Assembly: GCA_016705955.1 (NCBI GenBank)
Contig: JADJKO010000006.1
Coordinates: 124,001 to 188,000, forward strand
Length of the DNA: 64,000 nucleotides
Reading direction: 5' to 3'
Origin: Flavobacteriales bacterium
GTDB lineage: Bacteria; Bacteroidota; Bacteroidia; Flavobacteriales_F; PHOS-HE28
Below, piece by piece: positions 1-8,464 of the stretch. Numbering within the stretch: the stretch's first letter is position 1; each line of letters opens with the position of its first letter. The notes below the pieces were generated by a model. That model did not search any database and had not been told where the DNA came from. It worked only from the letters and a program-made list of their open reading frames with translations. The position numbers and the translations under genes are program-made.

Positions 1-7
1 ACAACTC

Positions 8-1318
8 TCAGGCGCAGATCTTCTCAAGCTCCTCCTCTATGATGTCCAAGCCCTTGTTCAGCAATTCGTCGCTGATCACGAGCGGACAAAGCACACGGAT
101 CACGTTCTTCTCTGTGCCCGCGGTGATCACGATCAGGTCGCGCTTTGCGCAGGCGTTCATCAGTTCCGCACAGGTAGCGGCATCGGGCCGGAGCGGATCG
201 CGATCGACGACGAACTCCATCGCCATCATGGCGCCCAGTCCGCGGACATCGCCGATGCAGGCATGCTTCGCTTTCATCTTTTCAAAACGCTTGCGGATCA
301 CCGCTCCCACGTGGCGTCCTTTTGCGTTGATGTCGATCTCCACCATGTAGTCGATGGTGGCGAGCGCGGCCGCACAACTCACCGGGCTACCGATGTAGGT
401 GCCACCGATGCTGCTCGGCGCGGCCGAGTCCATGATCGAAGCCTTTCCCATCACAGCAGCGATCGGTAATCCGCTGCCCAAGGATTTCGCCCATGTGCTC
501 AGGTCCGGCGTCACACCGAAATGTTCGAAGGAGCTCCAAGCGCCGGTCCGTCCGAAACCACTTTGGATCTCATCGAAGATCAGGAGGATGCCGTGTTGGT
601 CGCACCACTTTCGCAATCCCTGCACATAGCCTTTCGGCGCCACGTTGAATCCACCTTCACCTTGAACCAGTTCGATGATCACGCAGGCGAGCTGGCCCGG
701 GTCGATGGTATTGTGACCCAACACCTCCAGTGCATCCAACTCGGCCTTTACGAACTGGGCCTCGCTTCGACCCGCGCCATGGCGATAGAAATTCGGGAAC
801 CGGGTGCGATACACCTCCGGCGCATACGGACCGCAATCCGGTTTGTAGGCCACCTTGCTGGTCAAGGTCATGGCCATCAGGGTACGGCCATGGAAGGCAT
901 CCGTGAAGCAAAGCACACCTTGTCGCTTGGTGGCTTGCCGGGCGATCTTGATCGCGTTCTCCACCGCCTCGGCACCGGTGCTCACCAAGAGCGTCTTGGT
1001 CGGGCCGCCATGTGGAAGAAGCGCATTCAATCGTTCGCACAGTGCGATGTATGGTTCGTAGCTGGCTACGTTGAAACTCACGTGCAGGAACTTGGCGGCT
1101 TGCTCCTGGATGGCCTTCACCACCGGGGGCGGACAATGTCCGGCGTTCACCACACCGATACCGCCAGCAAAGTCGATCAGTTCGTGTCCATCCTCGTCGA
1201 TGATGGTGGCCCCCGATGCGCGGACGGCGGTGGCGTGATTGAACATCCCGACGCCGTTCGGTACGGCTGCCTTCCGGCGGGCGATCAGTTCTTGGCTTTT
1301 GGTCAGTTGGTCGGTCAT
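8..1318 (-). CDS. gabT: Class III PLP aminotransferase, GabT-like
   Basis: Predicted pyridoxal-phosphate transaminase of the class III (ornithine/GABA) group, 436 aa, cytosolic. It would transfer an omega-amino group, typically from 4-aminobutyrate, to 2-oxoglutarate. Visible motifs: the GAEAVENAIKIAR segment and AFHGRT, the EGGFNVAP glutamate loop, the cofactor-binding aspartate in IFDEIQSGFGRTG, and the PLP lysine in WAKSLGSG (about Lys278). The frame is open 65 codons further upstream, but family alignment starts at MTDQLTKSQELIARR, so the ATG at 1318 is chosen. Substrate is inferred: succinylornithine or other omega-amino acids are possible. It could meet the polyamine-like pathway at 54-62 kb through GABA, but it is far from it. 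Confidence 0.82.
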   Translation of the reverse strand: MTDQLTKSQELIARRKAAVPNGVGMFNHATAVRASGATIIDEDGHELIDFAGGIGVVNAGHCPPPVVKAIQEQAAKFLHVSFNVASYEPYIALCERLNALLPHGGPTKTLLVSTGAEAVENAIKIARQATKRQGVLCFTDAFHGRTLMAMTLTSKVAYKPDCGPYAPEVYRTRFPNFYRHGAGRSEAQFVKAELDALEVLGHNTIDPGQLACVIIELVQGEGGFNVAPKGYVQGLRKWCDQHGILLIFDEIQSGFGRTGAWSSFEHFGVTPDLSTWAKSLGSGLPIAAVMGKASIMDSAAPSSIGGTYIGSPVSCAAALATIDYMVEIDINAKGRHVGAVIRKRFEKMKAKHACIGDVRGLGAMMAMEFVVDRDPLRPDAATCAELMNACAKRDLIVITAGTEKNVIRVLCPLVISDELLNKGLDIIEEELEKICA

Positions 1319-1457
1319 GTTCAGTGGAATGCGGCTGCGAAGTTCGATCATATCAACGGCAGGCACGAAGAAGGAAGCGCGTAGGATGCCAACAGCGGAA
1401 CGCGTCGGGTGGTACTTGGTTGGTGGTCCCTCCTTCACGGGATCCCACTCCGACGAT

Positions 1458-4091
1458 TCAGTCGAGTCGGTGGGCCAAGGTGACGGTCTTCCGGTAACGC
1501 TCCGTGTTCCCACTCAGGTCGAAGACCTCGAAGAGCATGATGTAAGGCCCCATGCGGCCCTTGCTTCCATCGTCCAGGATCCCGTCCCAACTGATGGCGC
1601 CTTCCACGCCGAGCAGTTGGTTCTCCATCAGCTTGCGCACCTCGCGCCCGGCAACGTCGAATGCGGAAAGGGTTCCAACGAAACCCGCCTGATCGAAATG
1701 ATAGACCACGGTAAGTACGTCCTCGAACCCGTCATTGTCCGGACTGAAGATCGCGGGCTCAATGGTCATTTCGCCGGAAGGGGAAGCGGTAGCACTGTAC
1801 TGCGAATTGCGGAAGCCCGGCGTTGCTCTTCCGGCCACATCCGATGCTGTTTGCCAGTTGGTATTGTCGCTGGTCGGTCGGTCCGGATCGATGCGCTCAA
1901 GGCTATAGCCTTCGGGCTTGTTCACCAAGGTGAAGTGAAGGTTGTCATCGTAGCGGAACAGGTCCAGCACCGCACTCGCCGCATCCAGCAGGACCACCGA
2001 ACCATTGCCATTGTTGTAGCTCGGCATGGACATTTCGAGGAAACGGTCCACGTGGCTTTGGCGATAGCGCGCGGCGATGTCACTCACGCTCGCAGTGAGC
2101 AGGATGTACTCACCTGGCAAGAGCAACACGGCGTCGGTGGTGATCACATGATTGCTCGCGATCGCGCCGTTGGTCTCGTTCGCGAGTTGGAGGTTCGCAA
2201 GGCTCAAGGTCTTCTGGGACCGGTTGTACAACTCCACGAAGTCGCTACCGTTCGGATCGGGGTCATACAACACTTCGTTGATCATCAGATCCCCGGCGGA
2301 GATCGGTTCTGGCAAAGCGAAAGAACCGCTGTTGTTCGCGGCGATCATATTGCCCGTGCAATCCGTCACACCGATCACCGAGAGTGTGTACACCGTGCCC
2401 ACAACGATGCTGGAGGAAAGTGTGCGCAACACACGGTTGTCCGTGCCGACCACCGCAGAAGCATTTGCAACTGCAAGCAAGGGAGTGATCGAATAACCGC
2501 CTGCAACCAGCGATCCGGCGTTCATCGCCTCATTGAAGACGAGCACGAGTTCGGTGGTGCTCTGCACCTGAACACTCACCAAGGTCGGAGGCGTCGTATC
2601 GGGTGTCGGGTCGAAGACGGAGTTGATGGCACCTGGAGTTCCGCCCAACGGCGCATTGCTTGCGATCCAGTTCGCGGCGCCCGAACACGGCGCGTACGGG
2701 TTGATCTGTTCGAGCGTCCAGCCGCCGGCGCTCTTCACGGCATCGCGGTACCAACTCAATGCATAGTTCACCGCATCGATGAGCGTATTGTCCGCTGCGG
2801 TCAGTGCGAGGTTGTCGCCATCATTGTTCAAGGATGGAAGCGAGGTCACGGAGATCCGGTTCGGAACGGACGGGAACAACGTAGAGCCCACCGCGCTGGT
2901 TATGAGGACGTATTGCCCTGGCCCAAGTACGTAGTTGGGAAGGGTCGCGGTGCTCGTTCCGTCGGTGAATTTCCATCCGGCCAGATCGAAGGTCCTGTCC
3001 GTGGTGGTGTTGAACAACTCGACGAATTCGACCTCGGGAAGACCAACGACCGGGCTCTGGTCCGCCATGAATTCATTGATCACCACATCGCGGTACACCG
3101 GCATCACCGGTACCACGAATTGGAAGTTCGCGACTTGGTCCACGCAGGCATTCCCCGTGGGGTCCTCTACTCCATTCACCGTAACGGTGTAGGTGGTATT
3201 GCCGATCAGCGGTGTGGTGAGCGTGAGCCGAACGGTGGTCGAGCCATTCAGCGCAGCACTTTGCACTGCGATCCCGTTGTTGATCACATAGTTCGTTGTT
3301 GGTGTGACCGATGCCGAGGCAAGCGGCTCATCGAACACGAGATCCACGATCGTGGTGCTGATCACATCGGCACTCAGCAGCACGGGTGCAGTGAAGTCCA
3401 CGGGGATATTCCCCGCCACGAAGTCGTCGAAGAAGTGGTTGTTGATCGGACTGGCCGCGCTGCTCTGCACCACGTAGATCCCGAAGTGTGAGCAACTGGA
3501 CATGGTGGCATCGGATACCGGGCCAGCGCTCGCGAACGTCCCCGTGTTGCCATCGTCGAATAACAGGGTCCAATCATTCGCGGCAGAACGCTCCACCCGG
3601 ATCTTGAATGGGTTGCTGGTACTGCTGTTGATGATCCCCGGGGGGCTGGAAATGATCAAGGTGTTGATTCCGCTCACCCGCTTGTACAACTCGACCAGAT
3701 CACTCGTTCCTCCCATGCGAACGAACCACCCGTTCTGCACAGCGGACAGATCGGCGTTGTCGCTCATCAAATAGGTGTCCACGTAATTCGCGCCACTGGT
3801 GGCGAAGCGCAGATCGATGAACCATTCCCAGCGCGCATCGGAAGCCAGCGTGCTGGGCGTGCTGAGGTAGTAGTTCGCAACTCCGGGACTGTTACTGCGA
3901 AGGGCGAGATTCCCGCCCTGGTCAACGACCGTGAACAGGCCATCATTGCCGCTCCATACCGTACCGATGGTGAAGTCCCCGTCCTCGAAATCATCGGCGA
4001 GTTGGCCGTAGATCGGGGTCATGGTCAGCAGCAGCAAAAGGAGCGATCCGATCACGCGGAACAACTCGAAGGAACGTACTCGAATGATCAT
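1458..4091 (-). CDS. Secreted lamin-tail-domain protein with FlgD-like C-terminus
   Basis: Large exported protein, 877 aa. The start at 4091 gives a signal peptide (MIIRVRSFELFR, a Leu run, then IYGQ cleavage region). Next come a LamG/jelly-roll-like N-terminal part (DDFEDGDFTIGTVWSG), bacterial Ig-like segments (DFTAPVLLSADV... and DTTPPTLVSVQV...), and two lamin-tail domains beginning VVINEFMADQSP and LMINEVLYDPDP. The C-terminus resembles FlgD/gliding-type sorting domains (IFSPDNDGFEDVLTV, then ISWDGILDDG). Such proteins in Bacteroidota are cell-surface or secreted through T9SS; that destination is inferred from the C-terminal fold. The upstream extension of the frame into asd (to 4586) is antisense shadow. 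Divergent from asd with 78 bp between starts. Function unknown. Confidence 0.8.
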   Translation of the reverse strand: MIIRVRSFELFRVIGSLLLLLLTMTPIYGQLADDFEDGDFTIGTVWSGNDGLFTVVDQGGNLALRSNSPGVANYYLSTPSTLASDARWEWFIDLRFATSGANYVDTYLMSDNADLSAVQNGWFVRMGGTSDLVELYKRVSGINTLIISSPPGIINSSTSNPFKIRVERSAANDWTLLFDDGNTGTFASAGPVSDATMSSCSHFGIYVVQSSAASPINNHFFDDFVAGNIPVDFTAPVLLSADVISTTIVDLVFDEPLASASVTPTTNYVINNGIAVQSAALNGSTTVRLTLTTPLIGNTTYTVTVNGVEDPTGNACVDQVANFQFVVPVMPVYRDVVINEFMADQSPVVGLPEVEFVELFNTTTDRTFDLAGWKFTDGTSTATLPNYVLGPGQYVLITSAVGSTLFPSVPNRISVTSLPSLNNDGDNLALTAADNTLIDAVNYALSWYRDAVKSAGGWTLEQINPYAPCSGAANWIASNAPLGGTPGAINSVFDPTPDTTPPTLVSVQVQSTTELVLVFNEAMNAGSLVAGGYSITPLLAVANASAVVGTDNRVLRTLSSSIVVGTVYTLSVIGVTDCTGNMIAANNSGSFALPEPISAGDLMINEVLYDPDPNGSDFVELYNRSQKTLSLANLQLANETNGAIASNHVITTDAVLLLPGEYILLTASVSDIAARYRQSHVDRFLEMSMPSYNNGNGSVVLLDAASAVLDLFRYDDNLHFTLVNKPEGYSLERIDPDRPTSDNTNWQTASDVAGRATPGFRNSQYSATASPSGEMTIEPAIFSPDNDGFEDVLTVVYHFDQAGFVGTLSAFDVAGREVRKLMENQLLGVEGAISWDGILDDGSKGRMGPYIMLFEVFDLSGNTERYRKTVTLAHRLD

Positions 4092-4169
4092 CTTGGAAGT
4101 GGGGTCCGGCTCTCTGGACCAGTGGACAAGGTAGTACTTTCGACCGCCGTACTTCGTTCCATCCACAAC

Positions 4170-5171
4170 ATGAAAGTCGCTGTAGTAGGTGCCACCGGTC
4201 TGGTCGGTGGGGTGATGCTCAAGGTTCTTGAGGAGCGCGAATTCCCCGTGGACGAATTGCTTCCGATCGCCACCGCGCGGAGTGTCGGCGGCATGATCCG
4301 GTTCCGTGGGAAGGACGTTGAAGTGATCAGCATGGAGGCGGGGATCGCGGCGCGTCCGGATATCGCGTTGTTCTCTGCGGGTGGCGCTACCTCGTTGGAG
4401 TGGGCGCCACGATTCGCGGAAGTTGGTTGCACGGTCATCGACAATAGCAGTGCGTGGCGCATGATGCCGGGCAAGAAGTTGATCGTGCCGGAGATCAATG
4501 GCCATGTATTGACCACCGAGGATCGGATCATCGCCAACCCGAATTGCAGCACGATCCAAATGGTACTGGCACTTGCCCCTTTGCACAAGGCGTTCGTTGT
4601 GGAGCGCGTCATTGTTTCAACCTACCAGAGTGTTACCGGTACCGGAGCCAAGGCGGTGGAGCAGATGGAGAATGAGCGTAACGGGATCGAAGGCGGGATG
4701 GCGTATCCGTTCCGGATCGATCGCAATGTGATCCCGCGTTGCGATGTCTTCACGGACAATGGCTACACGAAGGAGGAGATGAAGTTGGTACACGAGACGA
4801 AGAAGATCCTCGATCCTGCGATCCGCGTGACCGCCACTGCGGTGCGTGTGCCGGTGACCGGCGGTCACAGTGAAGCGGTGAACGTGGAGTTCGCGAAGGA
4901 GTTCGAGTTGGATGAGGTGCGAAAGCTCCTGAGGGAAGCGCCCGGCTTGCAACTGATGGATCAGCCGGAGAAGGATGAGTATCCTATGCCGTTGATCGCG
5001 CACGGGAAGGATGAGGTTTTCGTGGGTCGGTTGCGGCGCGATGAGACCCAGCCCCGCACATTGAATATGTGGATCGTGGCGGACAACCTGCGCAAAGGCG
5101 CCGCGACCAACGCCGTGCAGATCGCGGAGCTACTCGTTCAAGAGGGGCTGCTCCGGAGCATCCCGGCCTGA
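4170..5171 (+). CDS. asd: Aspartate-semialdehyde dehydrogenase
   Basis: NADPH-dependent reduction of aspartyl phosphate to aspartate semialdehyde, the branch point to lysine/diaminopimelate, threonine and methionine. 333 aa, normal length. Start at MKVAVVGATGLVGG, the Rossmann P-loop; the catalytic cysteine is in NPNCSTIQ, and the substrate-binding segment VRVPVTGGHSEAVNVEF follows. The frame is open upstream to 4002, but residues before 4170 are not asd-like and would overlap the divergent gene. Its last 42 bp overlap the convergent membrane-protein gene ending at 5130. Confidence 0.95.
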   Translation: MKVAVVGATGLVGGVMLKVLEEREFPVDELLPIATARSVGGMIRFRGKDVEVISMEAGIAARPDIALFSAGGATSLEWAPRFAEVGCTVIDNSSAWRMMPGKKLIVPEINGHVLTTEDRIIANPNCSTIQMVLALAPLHKAFVVERVIVSTYQSVTGTGAKAVEQMENERNGIEGGMAYPFRIDRNVIPRCDVFTDNGYTKEEMKLVHETKKILDPAIRVTATAVRVPVTGGHSEAVNVEFAKEFELDEVRKLLREAPGLQLMDQPEKDEYPMPLIAHGKDEVFVGRLRRDETQPRTLNMWIVADNLRKGAATNAVQIAELLVQEGLLRSIPA

Positions 5172-6758
5172 GTCCTTCTGAAGTGCGAACACCTCGTACG
5201 ACGAATTGCTGAACAGGACTTTCGCATTCCGGGCGAACACGAATTCGCGTGCCGACTTGTAGTGGACCACGATCAGTTCTCCGCTCAACAGTGGATCGGT
5301 GATCCGCCCATCGAAGAAGTCGTTCAGGGATCGATGCCGTTGATCCGCCCAAGGCGTGTTGGACCGATGCGAGTAGTACGTGCGATGCGGTGTGTAGACG
5401 AGAGCCAGGTATGCCACCATCGGGTCGTCCGCGACCACAAGAGAATTCCCGGAAGGGATCTTCGCGAGCCGGTCCAGCACTTCCTTCAGGTCCGGGGTCA
5501 GGTTGATCGCCTCGCCTGCACCGTTATGGAACTCCACCGTTCGCTTGCCCAGCCAAGCAGCATTGTCCGTCAAGAACAACGCGGTCACGAGCCCGAGTAC
5601 CGGCCATCGCCAAGTGGATGATCGCAACCGTGCGAACCAGCGCGCAAGCACAGGCGCCCCCAAAAGGAACAGCCCGGCCCATGCATAACCGCGCGTGAAA
5701 TGAGCCGGCTGGATGGCGGTCATGAAGAGGTCGTGATTCTCGAGCGCTAGCCACACGACCACCCACACCACGAGGAGCATCGAACTGCGTGATGCTCGAA
5801 GAGGAAACCCACCGGGCCGAAGGATCCGGATGAGCGTAAGCGCAGCGACGAGGGCGTAAGCGCCAATGGTGCTGATGGGTTCCACGATCCACGGTCGGGT
5901 CCATTGCGCAACAAGGATCGCATGCTCCGGATCACGCGGTAAAAGCACCGCGTGTTGGAACAGGATGAGGCCCAACAGCAACGCGTTGCACCCAACGAAC
6001 CACCACGGCGCGCGCTGCGAAGAGATTGAGCGCCGTGATAGCAAGGACCACAACGTCAGCATGGCAACGGTGGCGATACCTGTGAAGGGATGTGATAGCG
6101 CGAGGATCACCGTTACCACGAAGGCCCCTGCGAAGCGACCACGGATGACCAGAAGGATGATGGAGAAGAAGAGGAAGTGGTAATACGCTTCGAGCGGGAA
6201 GATGAGATTGCGGCCCAGGTTCATGAACCAGTATCCGTTCGCTGGGTCGAACCGGAATGCACGGATCCACGAACCCTCCAACCCTTCGCCGTGAAGCAGC
6301 CCGTACACGACGCCGCCAACGCAAAGCACACCGCCGCCCCAGATGAACAGGAGTTCGATCCATCTTGAGTGAAGCTGTTCCGGAAGAACCTCCCGCAACA
6401 CCGTCAACGTCATCACCACACACAGGATCCCGAACACCACGCCGAACAAACTGAACAAGAGTCCCGGATCCATGTCAGTGATCCACCAGATCGCAGCGAA
6501 CAGGATGGTCTGCGGTTGGAAGTGGATCGGGCGCGAGTCCGGATCCGCCGAGAAGGGGAGGGCGTACAGCAACCCGTTCGTCGCGCCGTCGAGGTACTGG
6601 CGCGCGTTCGCCATGTAGTAGGGTTGGTCGTACTGTATGGATCCCGTGGGGATCCGTGGATCACCTTCCGCCGGTGAGTAGTGTGCAATAAGTGGTACGA
6701 GGACCGGTGCGTGCAGCAGCACGGCGAAGAACCAGTCGCGCCACCGATGTGCGCGCAT
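5130..6758 (-). CDS. Polytopic membrane protein, GT-C glycosyltransferase-like
   Basis: 542 aa inner-membrane protein. About ten hydrophobic helices are separated by short loops, with an N-terminal membrane segment (FFAVLLHAPVLVPLIAHY) followed by a periplasmic-type loop rich in Tyr/Gln/Asp (QYDQPYYMANARQYLDG) and a soluble C-terminal stretch. This layout resembles GT-C mannosyl/arabinosyltransferases, but no diagnostic motif beyond acidic residues in the first loop can be claimed. It starts 3 bp after lspA stops, so it is probably the last gene of the ileS-dksA-lspA transcription unit. The final codons lie inside the 3' end of asd on the other strand. Confidence 0.65.
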   Translation of the reverse strand: MRAHRWRDWFFAVLLHAPVLVPLIAHYSPAEGDPRIPTGSIQYDQPYYMANARQYLDGATNGLLYALPFSADPDSRPIHFQPQTILFAAIWWITDMDPGLLFSLFGVVFGILCVVMTLTVLREVLPEQLHSRWIELLFIWGGGVLCVGGVVYGLLHGEGLEGSWIRAFRFDPANGYWFMNLGRNLIFPLEAYYHFLFFSIILLVIRGRFAGAFVVTVILALSHPFTGIATVAMLTLWSLLSRRSISSQRAPWWFVGCNALLLGLILFQHAVLLPRDPEHAILVAQWTRPWIVEPISTIGAYALVAALTLIRILRPGGFPLRASRSSMLLVVWVVVWLALENHDLFMTAIQPAHFTRGYAWAGLFLLGAPVLARWFARLRSSTWRWPVLGLVTALFLTDNAAWLGKRTVEFHNGAGEAINLTPDLKEVLDRLAKIPSGNSLVVADDPMVAYLALVYTPHRTYYSHRSNTPWADQRHRSLNDFFDGRITDPLLSGELIVVHYKSAREFVFARNAKVLFSNSSYEVFALQKDSGRDAPEQPLLNE

Positions 6759-6761
6759 CGG

Positions 6762-7463
6762 CTAGGAAAGTGGCGGCCCTGCGGGCGTTGGTTCCGGTTC
6801 GGGAACCGGAGTTGTCATTTCCAAGTTCGGCTCGGTCCCGGCCTCTGGAACCCGACCTGAGAGCGCAAACCCCTTACGGTCCTTCCGTTGCGAGAGGATG
6901 AACAGGCCGATCCCAATGGAGATCGCCGCATCCGCGAGGTTGAACACGGGGCGGAAGAACACGAAGTACTCACCACCCCAAGCCGGGATCCAATCCGGCA
7001 AACGGCCTTCCCAGAGCGGGAAGTAGAACATGTCCACCACGGCGCCGTGGAAGAGAGGGGCGTAACCGCCATCCGGTGGAAAGAGGACCGCTTTCGCGAG
7101 CGGAGTACTGGTACTGAAGAGGAGACCGTAGAAGGTGCTGTCGATGATATTCCCCAGCGCTCCGGCGAACACCAGCGCCACGCTGGCCACCGCTGTTCGG
7201 CTTGCCCCATGCTTCACCATGCGCACGAGCGCGTATCCGATCCCTGTCACTGCGGCGATGCGCAATAACGTCAGGGCCAGTTTGCCGGCCTGCCCGCCGA
7301 ACTCCATTCCGAAGGCCATGCCCCGGTTCTCGATGAAATGCAGAAAGGACCAGTCGCCTGCAAGCGGGATCGCGGTGTCGTAAAAGAACGTGAGCTTCAC
7401 CCACACCTTCAGCACCTGATCGGCCAAAAGGACGAGCAGGATGATGGTGAGCGCTCGCTTCAT
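6762..7463 (-). CDS. lspA: Lipoprotein signal peptidase (SPase II)
   Basis: Inner-membrane aspartyl protease that removes signal peptides from diacylglyceryl-prolipoproteins. 233 aa from the ATG at 7463 (MKRALTIILLVLLADQVLK). The family signatures are clear: DQVLKVWVK in helix 1, ENRGMAFGM, and the catalytic aspartates in GNIIDS and FNLADAAISIG. It has an unusual Pro/Glu-rich cytoplasmic tail of about 30 residues (VPEPEPTPAGPP). The frame runs 31 codons upstream into the dksA end and was trimmed. Order ileS-dksA-lspA is the standard arrangement in this phylum. The window contains lipoproteins it could process (16698, 52404). Confidence 0.94.
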   Translation of the reverse strand: MKRALTIILLVLLADQVLKVWVKLTFFYDTAIPLAGDWSFLHFIENRGMAFGMEFGGQAGKLALTLLRIAAVTGIGYALVRMVKHGASRTAVASVALVFAGALGNIIDSTFYGLLFSTSTPLAKAVLFPPDGGYAPLFHGAVVDMFYFPLWEGRLPDWIPAWGGEYFVFFRPVFNLADAAISIGIGLFILSQRKDRKGFALSGRVPEAGTEPNLEMTTPVPEPEPTPAGPPLS

Positions 7464-7527
7464 GGTCGGGTATGCGGTCCACCGGACGCAGAGCTGATCA
7501 CTTCCACGCCCCTCGACCTGCGCATCC

Positions 7528-8415
7528 TCAGTTGCCCATCTGCTGCTTGGCCTCAATGCTCAACGTGGCATGGGGTACCAAGCGCAGGCGTTCCTTGCTG
7601 ATCAAACGACCGGTGACACGGCAAATGCCGTAGGTCTTGTTGCGGATCCGCAGTTGCGCATCCTCCAAGTGCTTGATGAACTTCTCCTGGCGTGCGGCCA
7701 ACTGTGCGGTCTCTTCCCGGCTCAAGGTTTCACTGCCGTCCTCGATCATCTTGAATGAGGGGCTTGTGTCATCCGTACCGTTGTTGTCCGTGTTGGCCAG
7801 CGTTTGCTTCAGGAGGTCGTAGTCCTTGCGCGCCTCATCCAGCTTCTTCATGATGATCTCCTTGAACTCCTCAAGCTCGTCGTCATTGTAGCGCAACTTG
7901 TCAGCACTCATCAAAGTCGATACCTGCTTCTTCACCACCGGAGGGGGCATGGGCCGGTTCGGAACGGATACCTGTGTTACCAACGGAGCCGCCTTCACCA
8001 CCTCCTTCGCTTCCTTCTTCACGTTCTTTTTCTTGGTCTTAGGGGCCGCAACGGGTTTGGCCGGGTGGGTTACTGGCTTTGCAACGGCAGCCTTGGGCGC
8101 GGCCTTGGCCACGGCCTTGGGTGCTGGCTTGCTCGCCACGATCTTTTTGGGTGCCGCCTGCTTGGTCGGCTTTACGACGGCCTTCTTCGCAACAGGCTTC
8201 GCCGCCACTTTCTTCACAACGGCCTTCTTCACCACTTTGGCAGGGGCCTTCTTTTTGGCCGGTGCACTGGCTTTCTTGGGCGCCGCTTTCTTCACGGGCT
8301 TGGCCGGTTTCGACTTGGCCTTGGATTTCGCGGCAGGCTTCGCCGACTTGGCGACTTTCTTGGCTGCGGCCTTCTTCACAGGCTTGGCAGGCTTCTTCGC
8401 GGGTTTCTTGGCCAT
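7528..8415 (-). CDS. TraR/DksA-type regulator with Lys/Ala-rich N-terminal tail
   Basis: 295 aa. Residues 1-160 are a histone-H1-like repeat of Lys, Ala and Pro (AKKPAKKPAKPVKKAAAKK and similar). Residues 175-295 form a DksA coiled coil (LRYNDDELEEFKEIIMKKLDEARKDY...) and a C-terminal finger TYGICRVTGRLISKERL...PHATLSIEAK. Only one Cys remains of the four in classical DksA, a reduction common in Bacteroidota homologues. It is expected to bind the RNA polymerase secondary channel; the basic tail may add DNA or RNA binding (inference). Start: ATG 8415, because a TATATTTG promoter-like box at 8443-8450 overlaps the alternative start at 8445. It sits between ileS and lspA. Confidence 0.88.
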   Translation of the reverse strand: MAKKPAKKPAKPVKKAAAKKVAKSAKPAAKSKAKSKPAKPVKKAAPKKASAPAKKKAPAKVVKKAVVKKVAAKPVAKKAVVKPTKQAAPKKIVASKPAPKAVAKAAPKAAVAKPVTHPAKPVAAPKTKKKNVKKEAKEVVKAAPLVTQVSVPNRPMPPPVVKKQVSTLMSADKLRYNDDELEEFKEIIMKKLDEARKDYDLLKQTLANTDNNGTDDTSPSFKMIEDGSETLSREETAQLAARQEKFIKHLEDAQLRIRNKTYGICRVTGRLISKERLRLVPHATLSIEAKQQMGN

Positions 8416-8442
8416 GACGTTCCGGATTTTGTAAAAGGTCCG

Positions 8443-8450
8443 CAAATATA
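8443..8450 (-). promoter_or_regulatory. Candidate -7 box for dksA
   Basis: TATATTTG on the minus strand matches the Bacteroidota primary-sigma -7 consensus TAnnTTTG, 27 bp before the chosen ATG. A TTG lies only 15 bp upstream, shorter than the usual 17-23 bp spacer, so the -33 half is weak. Confidence 0.4.
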
Positions 8451-8464
8451 GCCGCCTTCACCCT

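Noticed and set aside
1239..3491. 750-codon open frame on the plus strand
   Set aside because: Antisense to the lamin-tail protein; residue composition is Arg/His/Gly/Val-rich with no domain, typical of a shadow frame in GC-rich DNA.
7804..8451. Leu/Gly/Arg-rich plus-strand frame opposite the DksA tail
   Set aside because: Complement of the AAG/GCC repeat; low complexity explained entirely by the tail.
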